From contig JAQUEZ010000023.1 in the NCBI GenBank assembly GCA_028684915.1, positions 1-52,417 of the forward strand: a stretch of 52,417 nt of DNA, in the 5' to 3' direction. Under the pieces are notes generated by a model that was given only the letters and a program-made list of their open reading frames with translations, ran no database searches and was not told the origin of the DNA. The position numbers and the translations under genes are program-made. Each line of letters starts with the position of its first letter. Positions within the stretch are counted from its first letter, which is position 1. Below are positions 25,066 to 35,376 of the stretch, in pieces. This DNA is from Desulfobulbus sp. Lineage in GTDB: Bacteria > Desulfobacterota > Desulfobulbia > Desulfobulbales > Desulfobulbaceae.

Positions 25066-25904
25066 CCTTTGCGATACAGGGCGATGTCACAGGGGGTAGA
25101 GCGCAGGATTTGCTCGATCCTGTTTCCGTAAATGAAGCGATGGGGCAGGCTGCGTTCCGTTGCTCCCAGCAACACCATGGAGGCATTGAGTTTGCCTGCT
25201 TGAATCAGGATTTCTTTGGCCCAATCATCGGACAACAATACGCGACGGTCGAGATGGGCACTGAGCGTCAGATGTTCCCGGATTTCGGCGGTAACCCGAT
25301 TTAAATATGAAAATCCCGCCAAAATTTTGTTTTGGGCACGCTCATTGGAAATATATCGAAAATGGAGCGGATGGACCGTCATCACCCGTAAAAGGAACAA
25401 TCGTCTGACCGATGCAAGCAGAAGTTCTAAAAAAGGGAGGGCGGAGCGGAATCCACGGGGGTGGCCTGCGAGGGGAAAGAGTAGGGTGGACGGATGACCG
25501 AGCATTCCTGGGCTGACGACCCGAATAGCGATCACATTGCATGGCGCGGAGCGAAGGAGCCGCTCGGATATGGTACCGGCAATAAAACCTCGACCTCGTG
25601 GGGCGATTCGGGCTCCACAGAGGCAAAAGGTTTGTTGGCCCGAGGGTATCGAAGCAAGGAGGGCGCTGAATACATCCTGGATCTTTTCCCTGATCAGGCT
25701 CGTACAGTTAATGCCAAGTTTACTGCAACGCAATGAAATAGCAGTAAATTTCTCTGTTATCCGTTCATGGGTGAAGGAGTTGTCCAGGATATGGAGTAGA
25801 AACAATTGCGGGTTGGGTAGGGAACCGGCGAACTGCAGAGCATATTCTGTCAGCCAGTCGGCATTGATTGAACCGTCGTGTGCAAGAACAATCAGCCGCT
25901 CCAT
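25062..25904 (-). CDS. Universal stress protein with two Usp domains
   Basis: Encodes 280 residues. The first half starts MERLIVLAHDGSINADW like a Usp strand and nucleotide loop. The second half ends with a degraded GATERSLPHRFIYGNRIEQI and a CDIALYR strand, the usual Usp C-terminus with a G-x2-G-x9-G-like loop. The central part is divergent. ATG 25904 has GAGGAG seven bases upstream; a TTG 15 bases earlier is not needed. It is the first gene of a two-gene unit with the P-type ATPase (four-base overlap), suggesting a regulatory or sensing role for the pump. Confidence 0.8.
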   Translation of the reverse strand: MERLIVLAHDGSINADWLTEYALQFAGSLPNPQLFLLHILDNSFTHERITEKFTAISLRCSKLGINCTSLIREKIQDVFSALLASIPSGQQTFCLCGARIAPRGRGFIAGTISERLLRSAPCNVIAIRVVSPGMLGHPSTLLFPLAGHPRGFRSALPFLELLLASVRRLFLLRVMTVHPLHFRYISNERAQNKILAGFSYLNRVTAEIREHLTLSAHLDRRVLLSDDWAKEILIQAGKLNASMVLLGATERSLPHRFIYGNRIEQILRSTPCDIALYRKG

Positions 25905-25994
25905 GGAGTTTCTCCTCAAGTGGTGGCGTTGGGCTGCGTGAAAACAGTTCTCCTCCAGAAAAATGTGATCCAGAGGCCTGGATTACATGCTACT

Positions 25995-28679
25995 TCAATC
26001 GGCTGCGCCGACATGCAAGAGTCGATGCAGCAGTTCACTGAGTTGCTGCAATGTATAGGGCTTGCGAATGAAATCTGTCAGTCCCTCTTGGCTGAGGCTG
26101 CTAAAATCGGCATCGCGAGTAAAGCCTGAGGCAATCACCACTCGTACCCTTGGGTCAAAAGCCTTGAGTTGGCGGAAACATTCGTTACCATCCATCACCG
26201 GCATAACCATGTCGAGGAGAACGAGGTCAATTTCGTGCTGATGCTGTTTATAGTATTCCACTCCTGTATGACCGTTATCCGCCTCACAGACGGTGTAACC
26301 CAACCCCTCGAGCATGAATCGTACTGCCAGCCGAATGACCGGCTCGTCATCAATGAGGAGAATATTGCCCTGACCGAGAATAGCTTCCGGAGCAACTGGC
26401 ACCTCCTTAGCTTCTTCACCGGCAAAGAGGGGCAGATGGAGGGAAAATATCGTTCCAAGCCCTAGGGTGCTTTTCACCAAAATTTCTCCTTGATGCTGCT
26501 GTACCGTGCCGTAGACAGCTGCAAGGCCAAGCCCATTCCCCTGTTCTCCTTTCTTGGTGGTGAAAAACGGTTCAAAAATTTGCCGGAGATGTTCCGGGGC
26601 TATACCGGTTCCTGTGTCACGAACTTCAAGTTGTAGATATGTTCCCGGTGTAAGTGAAAATGAACTGAGATCGCAGTACGCTTGATCAAAGTGACCGATT
26701 TTGGTGGTAAAAGAGAGTTTTCCGCCATCGGGCATGGCATACCCGGCATTAATACCTAGGTTCAGCAGAGCGCTCTGCAGTTGTCCTTTATCTCCCATAA
26801 CCAGGGTCGGTTGTGGGGCCAAATCATGGGTGATGGTGATTTTTTTATCAAGGGTTCGCTTCAGGATTTCAACGGATTCAATCACTATTTGAGCTACATT
26901 GACCGGGCCAAGCGCAATATGTTCTTTGCGCGCAAAGGCCAATAGGTTCCGAATGAGCTCGCCGGATCGTTCGGCTGCGATCCGGATATTGTTGATCAGG
27001 GGCAGCTCCTCCGCTCCAATCCTCAAACGCAGGGCGTCGGCGGCTCCAAGAATGCCGCCTAGCATATTGTTGAAGTCATGGGCCATGCCTCCAGCCAGAT
27101 GGCCAATGGCGTCCATCTTCTGGCTCTGCCTGAGTCGCTGCTCCATTTCCACTCGTTCGGTGGTATCGTCGATGCGGAGTACCGCCCCCCTTAAACCATG
27201 GCTGAGCAGCGGGAAAATCGTGATTTCTCGGTATTGGGTCCGTCCTTTACCCTCTTGGAAAGAAGAGGGAATAACACAGGTTTTGTTAATATTGAGGCTG
27301 TGGGTTAGATCCTCGATATAATGTTGCATCTCCGGATAGACATCGACGAGAGGGCGCAGTTGCACCTGCCCACGACTACGACCGGTCAATCGTTCGGCAG
27401 TGTTGTTCCATTGGGTGACCAGCAGCTGCGCATCAACACCGATAATGATTGAGGGCATGGAATCGATCGTGCTTTCGAGTAGGGCCCGACTTTCTCGGGT
27501 TTCCTGCTCAGAGAGGGCTAATTGCCTGTTGCTGGTCTGGAGGTCATTGATGGTCCGGGTGAGTTGCCCGGTCATTCGGGCAAAAGCATCCCCGAGGATG
27601 TTTATCTCCTCCACTTTATGCGGATGCCATTGGAATTGGATTTTTTCTTCGTCAAAGGCCTTGATCCCCTGTTCAAGCTGCAACAATGGCCGAGTCAGGT
27701 TGCGGCTGAGCCGGAAGATAAGAAAAAAAAGTACCAGGCCAGCCATGATGATCATAGCGAGGGTAATGTTAGGTAATGATTGAAACGGTTCATCTATTTC
27801 ACTCAAGTATCCGGTGGCCACTAGATACCAGTTAAATTCCTTTAAATGTTCAATAAATGCGTATTTTTGGCGGTTTTTTTGGTCGGATGGATTTTTCCAG
27901 TTATAGGTCAAGTAGCCGTTTTTACTCAATTTGAGCTTCTCGAAAATGGCTTTCGCCTGTTCCTGGAGCAGCTGATGATTGCGGGTATTGTAGAGCTCCG
28001 GGTGAAATAGCAACTGGCCCTTGTCGTCGAAGACGGCAAAGTACCCGGAACGGTTGATACGAACCGGTGCGAGGAGTTTTTCAAGATCAGTAACATTGAT
28101 CAGGTCGACGAATTCATCGCGGTAGGATGAAGCTCCGATAACCCAGTTCCATGGTTTAAACTGCCGAACAAAGGCGGCTTTTTTTCGGTAGCTGTTATCC
28201 GCAGGATTTTTCCAATCATATTCAGTGTAGCCGTTGGCCACATTTGCCCATTGTCGGCAACCTTCGGTTTCCGTGCACTCCTGTCCTTTAAGATAGGGGT
28301 GCAGTTCAAGATAGAGCTTTTCATTTTGACGCAACACCGCAACGGGGTATCCACTGCTTCCAACTTGCTGTTCATTGAAATGTTTTTGGATTGCTTCCTT
28401 TGCCTCTTGCTCGCTCAACCGACCTTGTTGGAACTCCTGATAGCGGCTTTGTACATAGGCCAGGTTGCTTTCAGCGATTCCACGGAGATAATTGTTTATT
28501 GCCGTGCTGAGCTGGGTCTGGACAGCGCGGTACATGTTCTTCTCGGTTTTGCGCAAATCCTGCAGGGCGTTTTCAGTGAGAATGCGGTGGATCAAGGTAT
28601 AATTGAACAGGAAAATGGCGGTGAGCACCAAAAGTACAAAAGGACCAAGGGAGAGCGCTATTTTGGTTTGCAGTTTCAT
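25995..28679 (-). CDS. Hybrid sensor histidine kinase with tandem Cache domains
   Basis: Encodes 894 residues: a membrane helix (about 7-27), a periplasmic region with two Cache repeats, each carrying a YDWKNP or YNWKNP motif and a terminal W-x-V/L-x2-(G/T)-x-Y strand, a second helix (about 305-325), HAMP, PAS, a HisKA domain with GGMAHDFNNMLGG, an ATPase domain with NGLGLAAVYG, and a C-terminal receiver with LVLLDMVMPVMDG. Double Cache domains commonly sense small organic acids. The missing partner would be a phosphotransfer protein or a distant regulator. It is one of two large hybrid kinases in tandem orientation. Confidence 0.9.
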   Translation of the reverse strand: MKLQTKIALSLGPFVLLVLTAIFLFNYTLIHRILTENALQDLRKTEKNMYRAVQTQLSTAINNYLRGIAESNLAYVQSRYQEFQQGRLSEQEAKEAIQKHFNEQQVGSSGYPVAVLRQNEKLYLELHPYLKGQECTETEGCRQWANVANGYTEYDWKNPADNSYRKKAAFVRQFKPWNWVIGASSYRDEFVDLINVTDLEKLLAPVRINRSGYFAVFDDKGQLLFHPELYNTRNHQLLQEQAKAIFEKLKLSKNGYLTYNWKNPSDQKNRQKYAFIEHLKEFNWYLVATGYLSEIDEPFQSLPNITLAMIIMAGLVLFFLIFRLSRNLTRPLLQLEQGIKAFDEEKIQFQWHPHKVEEINILGDAFARMTGQLTRTINDLQTSNRQLALSEQETRESRALLESTIDSMPSIIIGVDAQLLVTQWNNTAERLTGRSRGQVQLRPLVDVYPEMQHYIEDLTHSLNINKTCVIPSSFQEGKGRTQYREITIFPLLSHGLRGAVLRIDDTTERVEMEQRLRQSQKMDAIGHLAGGMAHDFNNMLGGILGAADALRLRIGAEELPLINNIRIAAERSGELIRNLLAFARKEHIALGPVNVAQIVIESVEILKRTLDKKITITHDLAPQPTLVMGDKGQLQSALLNLGINAGYAMPDGGKLSFTTKIGHFDQAYCDLSSFSLTPGTYLQLEVRDTGTGIAPEHLRQIFEPFFTTKKGEQGNGLGLAAVYGTVQQHQGEILVKSTLGLGTIFSLHLPLFAGEEAKEVPVAPEAILGQGNILLIDDEPVIRLAVRFMLEGLGYTVCEADNGHTGVEYYKQHQHEIDLVLLDMVMPVMDGNECFRQLKAFDPRVRVVIASGFTRDADFSSLSQEGLTDFIRKPYTLQQLSELLHRLLHVGAAD

Positions 28680-28918
28680 TGAAAGGCAGCTCTTGGTGAT
28701 AGCGGCAGATGTGCCATCCTCACAGACAGTTTCGAGAACGACGTTTCGAGTTTCTTCGGGGCTCGTTGTTTGGTGAGCGGTGTTTTTATGGTGCTCCGAG
28801 CACCGTCAGTGATTCTCTTTGAATATCCTATTGTAGAATGCTTGGTGGCGGGAATAAAGCCCTGCAAGCGAAATTTATATTTTTCCTCAAAATAGCGTAC
28901 TTTTCGTTTACGAAGAAT

Positions 28919-29040
28919 TGATGACGTCGTAAAAACTTTGATCTACTGCGTCGCAGCTGTTTTCCCGACGCTCGACATACCCGATGTATGCCTTCGAACC
29001 GGGAAAACACTGCTCCTTGTATATCTGTGTTTTTACCTAA
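28919..29040 (-). repeat. Dispersed intergenic repeat, copy E (3' part, inverted)
   Basis: On the minus strand it runs from GGTAAAAACACAGATATAC through AAGGAGCAGTG, GCATACATCGGGTATGTCGA, GCTGCGACGCAGTAGATC to GTTTTTACGACGTCATCA. TGTTTTCCCG and CGGGAAAACA (28959-28968 and 29000-29009) form a perfect ten-pair stem around the CATAC/GTATG inner stem. The first quarter of the consensus is absent. This is the best preserved central hairpin of the family. Confidence 0.88.
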
Positions 29041-29254
29041 TGGCTGGCAGAAAACCCCATTTTTTGTAAAAAGTCGTGCCAGCGCAGCCGCTGTTCATGC
29101 GGATAATTTTCTTTTTGAAACCATTTTTTATTCGTCCGAAGAAAAGGTTAAAACCCCAGCCTTTTAGGCGGGTAGCATTCTGCTAGCAGCTGGCTTATAC
29201 TGGCGAGTATGGAATATCGCCAAGAAAACCATACCAAATACAAGATCGAATATC

Positions 29255-29275
29255 ATTTTGTCTGAGTGACAAAAT
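29255..29275. promoter_or_regulatory. Candidate CRP/FNR-type operator
   Basis: ATTTTGTC-TGAGT-GACAAAAT is a perfect eight-base dyad with a five-base spacer. It lies 90 bp past the 3' end of the CHASE kinase gene. The assignment to this protein family is inferred from symmetry only. Confidence 0.3.
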
Positions 29276-29364
29276 ATCGTTATCACGCACTTGTAGGTGA
29301 TATTGTGGATTGCACGGCAAAACCGACTCAAGGGGGCGGAAAGGGCTGTGGTGGAAATACTTCT

Positions 29365-32364
29365 TTACAGGATAGTTGTAAGCACCTCCTTGAGTTTGGA
29401 GAAAAGGAAGGGTTTTTCTAGAAAGGCCTGGACGGAAATTTCGTTGTGCCCAACCATAACATGGGCCTCGTTATACCCGCTGGCGAGGATGACCGGAATG
29501 TCAGGGGCCTGTTGTCTGATGGTGGCGATTGTCTCCCAACCGCTCATCCGCGGCATGATCATATCGCAGAGGATACAATCAACGGTATTCTGATGTTGAC
29601 GAAATATTTCCACCGCCTGGACTCCGTCTGCGGCCTCAAGCACCGAGTAGCCCAAGCGCTCGAGCATTTCAGCCGCGATCCGACGGATGATCTCCTCATC
29701 ATCAACCACCAGAATAGTGCCTCCTCCGGTTTTTCGCCGAGCCTCCACTGATTTCTCCGGCGCCTGCACATGGCTCAACTGCATTAAAGGGAAATACACC
29801 CTGAACGTGCTTCCCCGACCTTCACGGCTTACAACGGTAACAGCACCTTTGTGGGCACGGACAATGCCGAGCACAGCCGAAAGTCCCATGCCTCGTCCGG
29901 TAAATTTACTGGAGAAAAACGGGTCAAACATGCGAGCGATATCTTCTTCTTTAATACCGATGCCATTGTCCTCCACCGCAATACAGGTGTACTGGTGACT
30001 GTCGGGGTTAAAGTCCACGGGAAAACGATTCTCAGAAGGAATGTCTATCCCCCGCACAACAGAGACGCTCAGTTGGACCGTTCCCTGCTGGTTTGGGCAG
30101 GCTTCCCAGGCATTGGAAACCAGGTTTGTTAGTACCTGCTGAATATTGTTGGCGTTGGCGTTGACCATCAGTCCCATCTGCATCGATTTGATCTGGTAAT
30201 CAATGCTCTCGGGAATGGTGGCCCGCAAAATGGGCTGGTAATTACTGCAGATCAACGACAGGTCCAGCAGGGAAAATTGGCATGGAGCCGTACCTAGGTA
30301 GATCAGGAGCAATTTGCTGACTTCGGCAGCAGCCTCGGCGGACTGGAGGGCGGATGCGGCCAGATGATGGATTTGCTTGGCGTCTTCTACGGATGTGATG
30401 TGGGGGAGCAGATCCATGACCATCTCCAGGCTCATGGTAACGGCCTGGAGTTTATTGTTGAAATGATGGGCAATGGCCCCGGCCATCCGGGACAGACTCT
30501 CGGTTTTCTGCAACTGAATATTCTGGGCTTCGAGTCGTTCTCGTTCCTCCTCCGCCTCAACACGCGGGGTGATATCGTGGATAATGGCAAAGTTGACTGA
30601 CCGTTCTCCAAAAGAAATGGAGGCCGTATGAACCTCAACTATGCGAACCGTTCCATCAGCTAAACGGTGTGGTACGGCATACTCGTTGAGATTTCCTTCT
30701 TGAACCTGTTTGAGGATTTGCGCAATTTTATCCTGGGGAAGGCAATTGATCGTGTGTAAATCCATTGCCTCTAACTTTTCCTTTGCATAGCCGTAGAAGG
30801 CTGCAGCGGTACTGTTGGCTTTAAGAATTTTTCCGTTCTGGGGATCGATCAGTAACATGATCGCGCTATGATCTTCAAATAACCGGCGAAACTGACTTTC
30901 ACTAGCCTTCAGCGCCTGCTCCAGTTGTTTCCGCTCGGTAATATCCTGGGCCAGAGCAACAACTCCTAAAGTCCTTCCTTGCCGGTCAGTGAGCGTGGTG
31001 GTGTACCATTCGCAATCAATCACCTGCCCATCAAAGGTAAGATTTTGGCAGGCTATATGGTCATCTTTGCCTGAGACTAAATTTTTCTGTAAGTCCAGGG
31101 CGCTGTTTTGGGGAAAAATCTGAGAAATCGACTCTCCAAGAGCGGAGCCGGCGGGATAGCCAAATATTTTTTCGGCTGACGGATTCCAGGCTGTGATTTG
31201 GCCCAGGGCGTCCCACTCAATAACCGCCAGGGGAGAGTGCTGCAGATGGAGGGCAAATTTTTGTTGGGTCAGTAATTGTTCCCGCATCTGCTCGGCAATA
31301 ATCACTGCCTGCTGTCGAGCACGACTTTGCATGAAGGTCAACAGGCTGAGTCCGATACTGATCAGTGATCCGGCAATGAGTAGAATCAGGGGTTGGTTCT
31401 GGTCGAGTCCGTTATCGAATTCAGGGAGCGTGCGGAAGGTGAGACACCAAGTGGTTCCAAAAATTTCAATGGTTTTGGTGGATTGAAATTTCGAGTCATA
31501 AGTAGTCGGCAATGGACGATGTTCAGCTAGCCCACTGCTGAACAATATCTGCTCGGATACGGGTTTTGTTCCTGAATAGATCGAAAAATCGATATCCTGC
31601 GGCATTTTTTCCAGTGCGCCGTAGACAAAGTCATCCATGCGAATGGGGCTGTAGACATAGCCGCGCAGGGATTCCCGCCGTTGTTGCCGGGTTTCTTTGG
31701 GCATGCCGACGCGGTAGGATGGGACGTACATAAGAATCCCATTTTGTTTGTTCACCTCCATTTCCTGCACCAGAATTACCTTGTCGGTGATGCTGGTGTT
31801 CCCCGTATCGCGGGCCACATCCATGGCCGCCCTACGAACGGGTTCGGAATACATGTCATAGCCAAAGGCCCTTTGGTTGGCCTTGTTGAATGGCTCAAGC
31901 CAAATAATGGAGGTATAGACCGGACGCTGCCCAGAGGGGTGGACCTCAAAGTCTGGAAATCCCTCGTTTCGGATATTAGCGACTAACGGCGGAACCTTCT
32001 CAGGAGGCAGCCAGGCAGCATAGCCGAATCCGAGAATGCCGGGATTGGTTGTGGTTAAATGCAATGATGAGGCATAGATCTGCCATTCTTTTCTTGTCAG
32101 GGAATCGCCATGGACGCCCAAAAGGGCATTCCCGCCCAGGAGAATGGATTCGTTGTCATGGAGGCGGCTGACCAGGAGGCGGGTTATCTCCTCGATTTGG
32201 TTGTAAAACCTGGTTTCAGCTCGCTCATTGATGCGCAGATCAGCATTTTTCCAGAGAAGGAGAGAGGTGGTCAGGGTAATACCTAGTACTACCAGAGGCA
32301 GCCAGAGGGAAAAGCCGGTAGAAATCCTGCCAGCCAGTGAGGGGCGGTCTGTATCATTTGCCAT
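29365..32364 (-). CDS. Hybrid sensor histidine kinase with CHASE and PAS domains
   Basis: Encodes 999 residues: a membrane helix (about 19-38), a periplasmic CHASE domain (about 80-300, containing GILGFGYAAWLPPE and the FGYDMYSEPVRR block), a second helix (about 330-350), two PAS domains, a HisKA-like region with GAIAHHFNNKLQAV, an ATPase domain, and a receiver whose phosphoacceptor is in ILCDMIMPRMSG. CHASE domains bind small ligands such as adenine derivatives or peptides, and the ligand here is unknown. GAGG is eight bases before the ATG. It is encoded divergently from the chemoreceptor gene. Confidence 0.9.
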   Translation of the reverse strand: MANDTDRPSLAGRISTGFSLWLPLVVLGITLTTSLLLWKNADLRINERAETRFYNQIEEITRLLVSRLHDNESILLGGNALLGVHGDSLTRKEWQIYASSLHLTTTNPGILGFGYAAWLPPEKVPPLVANIRNEGFPDFEVHPSGQRPVYTSIIWLEPFNKANQRAFGYDMYSEPVRRAAMDVARDTGNTSITDKVILVQEMEVNKQNGILMYVPSYRVGMPKETRQQRRESLRGYVYSPIRMDDFVYGALEKMPQDIDFSIYSGTKPVSEQILFSSGLAEHRPLPTTYDSKFQSTKTIEIFGTTWCLTFRTLPEFDNGLDQNQPLILLIAGSLISIGLSLLTFMQSRARQQAVIIAEQMREQLLTQQKFALHLQHSPLAVIEWDALGQITAWNPSAEKIFGYPAGSALGESISQIFPQNSALDLQKNLVSGKDDHIACQNLTFDGQVIDCEWYTTTLTDRQGRTLGVVALAQDITERKQLEQALKASESQFRRLFEDHSAIMLLIDPQNGKILKANSTAAAFYGYAKEKLEAMDLHTINCLPQDKIAQILKQVQEGNLNEYAVPHRLADGTVRIVEVHTASISFGERSVNFAIIHDITPRVEAEEERERLEAQNIQLQKTESLSRMAGAIAHHFNNKLQAVTMSLEMVMDLLPHITSVEDAKQIHHLAASALQSAEAAAEVSKLLLIYLGTAPCQFSLLDLSLICSNYQPILRATIPESIDYQIKSMQMGLMVNANANNIQQVLTNLVSNAWEACPNQQGTVQLSVSVVRGIDIPSENRFPVDFNPDSHQYTCIAVEDNGIGIKEEDIARMFDPFFSSKFTGRGMGLSAVLGIVRAHKGAVTVVSREGRGSTFRVYFPLMQLSHVQAPEKSVEARRKTGGGTILVVDDEEIIRRIAAEMLERLGYSVLEAADGVQAVEIFRQHQNTVDCILCDMIMPRMSGWETIATIRQQAPDIPVILASGYNEAHVMVGHNEISVQAFLEKPFLFSKLKEVLTTIL

Positions 32365-32787
32365 GAACAGTACCTCGGTTAAGCGATGGAGCGGTTGGCC
32401 ACATTGCCCACATCAATTAGGCGGGGATGGAGTTTCTTCGAGACAATGACCTTGCCGAAGAGGATCTTTCAAGGAGTCTAGGTAATTCTACCGTATTTGT
32501 GCAGGCTGTACCACTGTCAGTAATAAAAAAAGAGGAAAGACGTGTATATCTGAGAGGGTTCCTGAAAAAAATAAGTTATTTAGATCCATTGGAGGGGCGG
32601 AAAAGGAAATTTGATTTAATAACCAATTCTCAAAAACGATCTTGCTCAAGCGGTTCGGCAGGCCATTGATAGCAGAAAAACAAGGAAATGATGGGAAATA
32701 GAAATTATTTTTAGGTTAGCCGATCGTGGATGATATAAAAGTTATAGAGGTCAGGTCAAAAACATTTTTTTTGGAGGAGTCGACTGT
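32365..32787. other. Divergent intergenic region between kinase and chemoreceptor
   Basis: 423 bp without a supported gene. TAGAAATT at 32699-32706 and GCCGATCG at 32719-32726, with 12 bases between, resemble a flagellar sigma-28 promoter (TAAAGTTT-N11-GCCGATAA), which would suit a chemoreceptor gene. The match is partial. Confidence 0.35.
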
Positions 32788-35181
32788 ATGAAGAGGTTCC
32801 AAAAAATTAGCGTCCGCTTGATGTTCCCTATTGCCTTGGCTACGATTGTCTTTTCCCTTGTGCTTTACATTGTGGCAGAGAATACAATCGGCCAATTGAT
32901 GGAGAAAAACCTCCAACGACTCGGTCGATCAAAGATGGTCGACATCACCTCCAGCGAAAAACGTATCTCCCAAGCCATGTTGGCACAGGCTGCCCTCTTC
33001 AGTGAACAGGATACGGTCCTTTCTGCGTATAATACTGCCTATCAAGGCAATTTGAATTCTGCTGAAGATCCGCAACTTGCCGCCGCCCGTGAACAGTTGC
33101 GTAAATTTTTTACCTCAGTGGAAAAAGGCGTTAAAGCCAACACCGACGGTAAATCGGTACGAATCCATTTTCATGTACCACCAGCAAGAAGTCTGTTGCG
33201 GGTATGGAAGAAAAAACAGAGTACAAGCGATGATCTCACGGCCTTTCGTGAAACCATCACCACCATCAGCAACAGTCATAAGCCGGTGGTAGGTGTTGAG
33301 GTCGGCCGAGGTGGTTTTGAAATTCGCGGCATTGCACCGATTTTTTCACCTGAGGGGAAGTATCTCGGCTCGGTAGAGGCGCTGTCCTCCTATGACCCTC
33401 TTGTGCAGTACGGCGTTAGTAATGAAAAAGAACAAATTGCTGTTTATATGAATAAATCTTTGCTCAATATTGGCAAAGAACTGCAAGACGTCAGTAAGCA
33501 TCCGGTGATTGGCGATGCTTTTGTCTATGTTTCCTCATCCAATAAAGACATCACCGATTCAGTGGTTACGGCTGAATTGCTCGATGGTGGAAAACGTGAT
33601 CTCTTGATGGTCCGCAAGGATGATAATTTTGTCACTCTTTTCCCGATTAACGATTTTTCCGGTAAGCAGGTCGGAGTTATGGTTTTTGTCTATAACGCCG
33701 CTGATATTTTTACTCAGACGCGCAAAATCAAACAGGGAATTTTGGGGCTGAGTCTGGCTTTGCTGCTCGCAATTTTGGTCCCTCTTTTTTTCAGTGTTCG
33801 TGGCGTTGTTATCCCCATAAACCGCACAGTTGCCATGCTTCGAGATATTGCCCAAGGTGAAGGGGATCTGACCAAACGCATGGAGATTTTAAAGAACGAC
33901 GAGATTGGAGAGTTGGCCAACTGGTTTAATCAATTTTTGGACCGCCTTGAAAGGATTGTTCGAGATTTTGGGTCTAAGGCACACAGCTTGAGCCTCTCTT
34001 CGGAAACCTTAAGTAGTATAGCCAATCAAATGACAGAGACCACGAGCAATTCAACCGATCGTTCTCAGCGGGTAGCCAAGGGCTCAGGTATGATGAGTGC
34101 CAATATGGCTTCGGTTGCGGCTGCCAGTGAACAGGCGTCAACCAATGTTAATGCTGTGGCCTCTGCAGTCGAGGAAATGGCGGCCACCGTTAAGGAGATC
34201 GCCGGAAACTCGGAAAATGCACGGATGATCGCTCAAAAAGCAACCAGTAGTGCCATGATTACCTCGGATAAGGTCAACAAACTTGGTCACGACGTCAATG
34301 AAATCGGTCAGGTGACCGAGGTGATCACCGAAATTTCTGAACAAACCAACCTCTTGGCTTTGAATGCCACCATCGAGGCCGCTCGTGCCGGGGAGTTGGG
34401 CAAGGGTTTTGCGGTCGTGGCTAACGAGATCAAGGAATTGGCAAAACAGACTGCAGCCGCCACTGGTGAGATCAAGGCCAAGATTGATGCTATTCAGTCA
34501 TCAACTAGTGAGACGGTAACGGAAATTGAGAATATCTCCGAGGTAATTCAGGATGTGAACACCATCGTCGCCACCATTGCCACCGCAGTTGAAGAACAAT
34601 CGGTGGCCACTGCCGAGATTGCCCAAAATTTGAGTCAGGCCTCCATGGGCATCCAGGACGTCAACCAGAATGTTGCAGAAGTCTCGGTGGTTACCGATGA
34701 AATATCAAGTGATATTAAGGAAGTGTCTCTAGCAACTGAAGAGATGAATATCGTCAGTTCCGAGTTGACCAGCCATGCCCGTGACCTGTTCAACCTTTCT
34801 GAGCAACTTGCGGAAGTTGTGCAAAAATTTAGAACGCAGAAGGCCCGTTTCGACATAGGCAAGGTCAAGGCCGCGCACATGCAGTGGCGTTCCCGCCTGG
34901 AAGCTGTTTTAAATGGGAAACAGGCACTTCGGCCAGAGGAAGTCACCTCGGATCATGAGTGCGAATTCGGTAAATGGTATTTCGGTGAAGGTCAGTCGCT
35001 CAGTAATTGTGCTTACTTTAAAGAAGTGGGTGACTTTCACCGTAAGGTTCACCAATACGCCAAACAGATAGCCGACTTAGTCAAGCAGGACGATAAATTT
35101 CGGGCCAAAGAGGTTATGCGGGAGTTTGAAAAAGTGCGGGAGCAATTTTTTAAGGCCCTTGATGAATTGTATTTACGCTAA
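32788..35181 (+). CDS. Methyl-accepting chemotaxis protein with C-terminal CZB domain
   Basis: Encodes 797 residues: N-terminal helix (about 11-29), a large periplasmic sensor of Cache type (30-310, [20 protein letters not shown]), a second helix, HAMP, and a long coiled coil whose tip reads [19 protein letters not shown] at about 519-537. Residues 697-797 form a CZB zinc-binding domain, visible as [20 protein letters not shown] and FHRKVHQYA, supplying the His, Cys, His, His ligands. CZB domains sense zinc or hypochlorite by cysteine chemistry. GGAGGAG precedes the ATG. A terminator follows at 35207-35238. Confidence 0.93.
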   Translation: MKRFQKISVRLMFPIALATIVFSLVLYIVAENTIGQLMEKNLQRLGRSKMVDITSSEKRISQAMLAQAALFSEQDTVLSAYNTAYQGNLNSAEDPQLAAAREQLRKFFTSVEKGVKANTDGKSVRIHFHVPPARSLLRVWKKKQSTSDDLTAFRETITTISNSHKPVVGVEVGRGGFEIRGIAPIFSPEGKYLGSVEALSSYDPLVQYGVSNEKEQIAVYMNKSLLNIGKELQDVSKHPVIGDAFVYVSSSNKDITDSVVTAELLDGGKRDLLMVRKDDNFVTLFPINDFSGKQVGVMVFVYNAADIFTQTRKIKQGILGLSLALLLAILVPLFFSVRGVVIPINRTVAMLRDIAQGEGDLTKRMEILKNDEIGELANWFNQFLDRLERIVRDFGSKAHSLSLSSETLSSIANQMTETTSNSTDRSQRVAKGSGMMSANMASVAAASEQASTNVNAVASAVEEMAATVKEIAGNSENARMIAQKATSSAMITSDKVNKLGHDVNEIGQVTEVITEISEQTNLLALNATIEAARAGELGKGFAVVANEIKELAKQTAAATGEIKAKIDAIQSSTSETVTEIENISEVIQDVNTIVATIATAVEEQSVATAEIAQNLSQASMGIQDVNQNVAEVSVVTDEISSDIKEVSLATEEMNIVSSELTSHARDLFNLSEQLAEVVQKFRTQKARFDIGKVKAAHMQWRSRLEAVLNGKQALRPEEVTSDHECEFGKWYFGEGQSLSNCAYFKEVGDFHRKVHQYAKQIADLVKQDDKFRAKEVMREFEKVREQFFKALDELYLR

Positions 35182-35206
35182 ATCGTTTTAACTTTTTTGG
35201 GTACGA

Positions 35207-35238
35207 GGTGGTCGGTGAGAATCGGTCGCCTTTTTTTT
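35207..35238 (+). terminator. Intrinsic terminator after the chemoreceptor
   Basis: GGTGGTCGGT and ATCGGTCGCC pair through several G-U wobbles with a GAGA loop and are followed by eight T. Confidence 0.8.
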
Positions 35239-35376
35239 GTTGGACGGCTCTTTTTTTCTATTGAGGTATCAGGAGACTTCCGAAAGAAATAACACACTGT
35301 TTTAAGCCTGTTGCAAAATGAGCGCTGCGGCTGAGAGCGTATATTGGGAGTGAAAAGACTATTGGTCAGGAATGCG

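Larger units (their letters stand above)
28680..29364. other. Intergenic region between the two hybrid kinases
   Basis: 685 bp without a supported gene. It contains the inverted repeat copy E (28919-29040) and a symmetrical site ATTTTGTC-TGAGT-GACAAAAT at 29255-29275 that could bind a CRP/FNR-family regulator. A pair CTGGCA and TGCCAG near 29044-29084 may form a loose hairpin. Confidence 0.5.
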
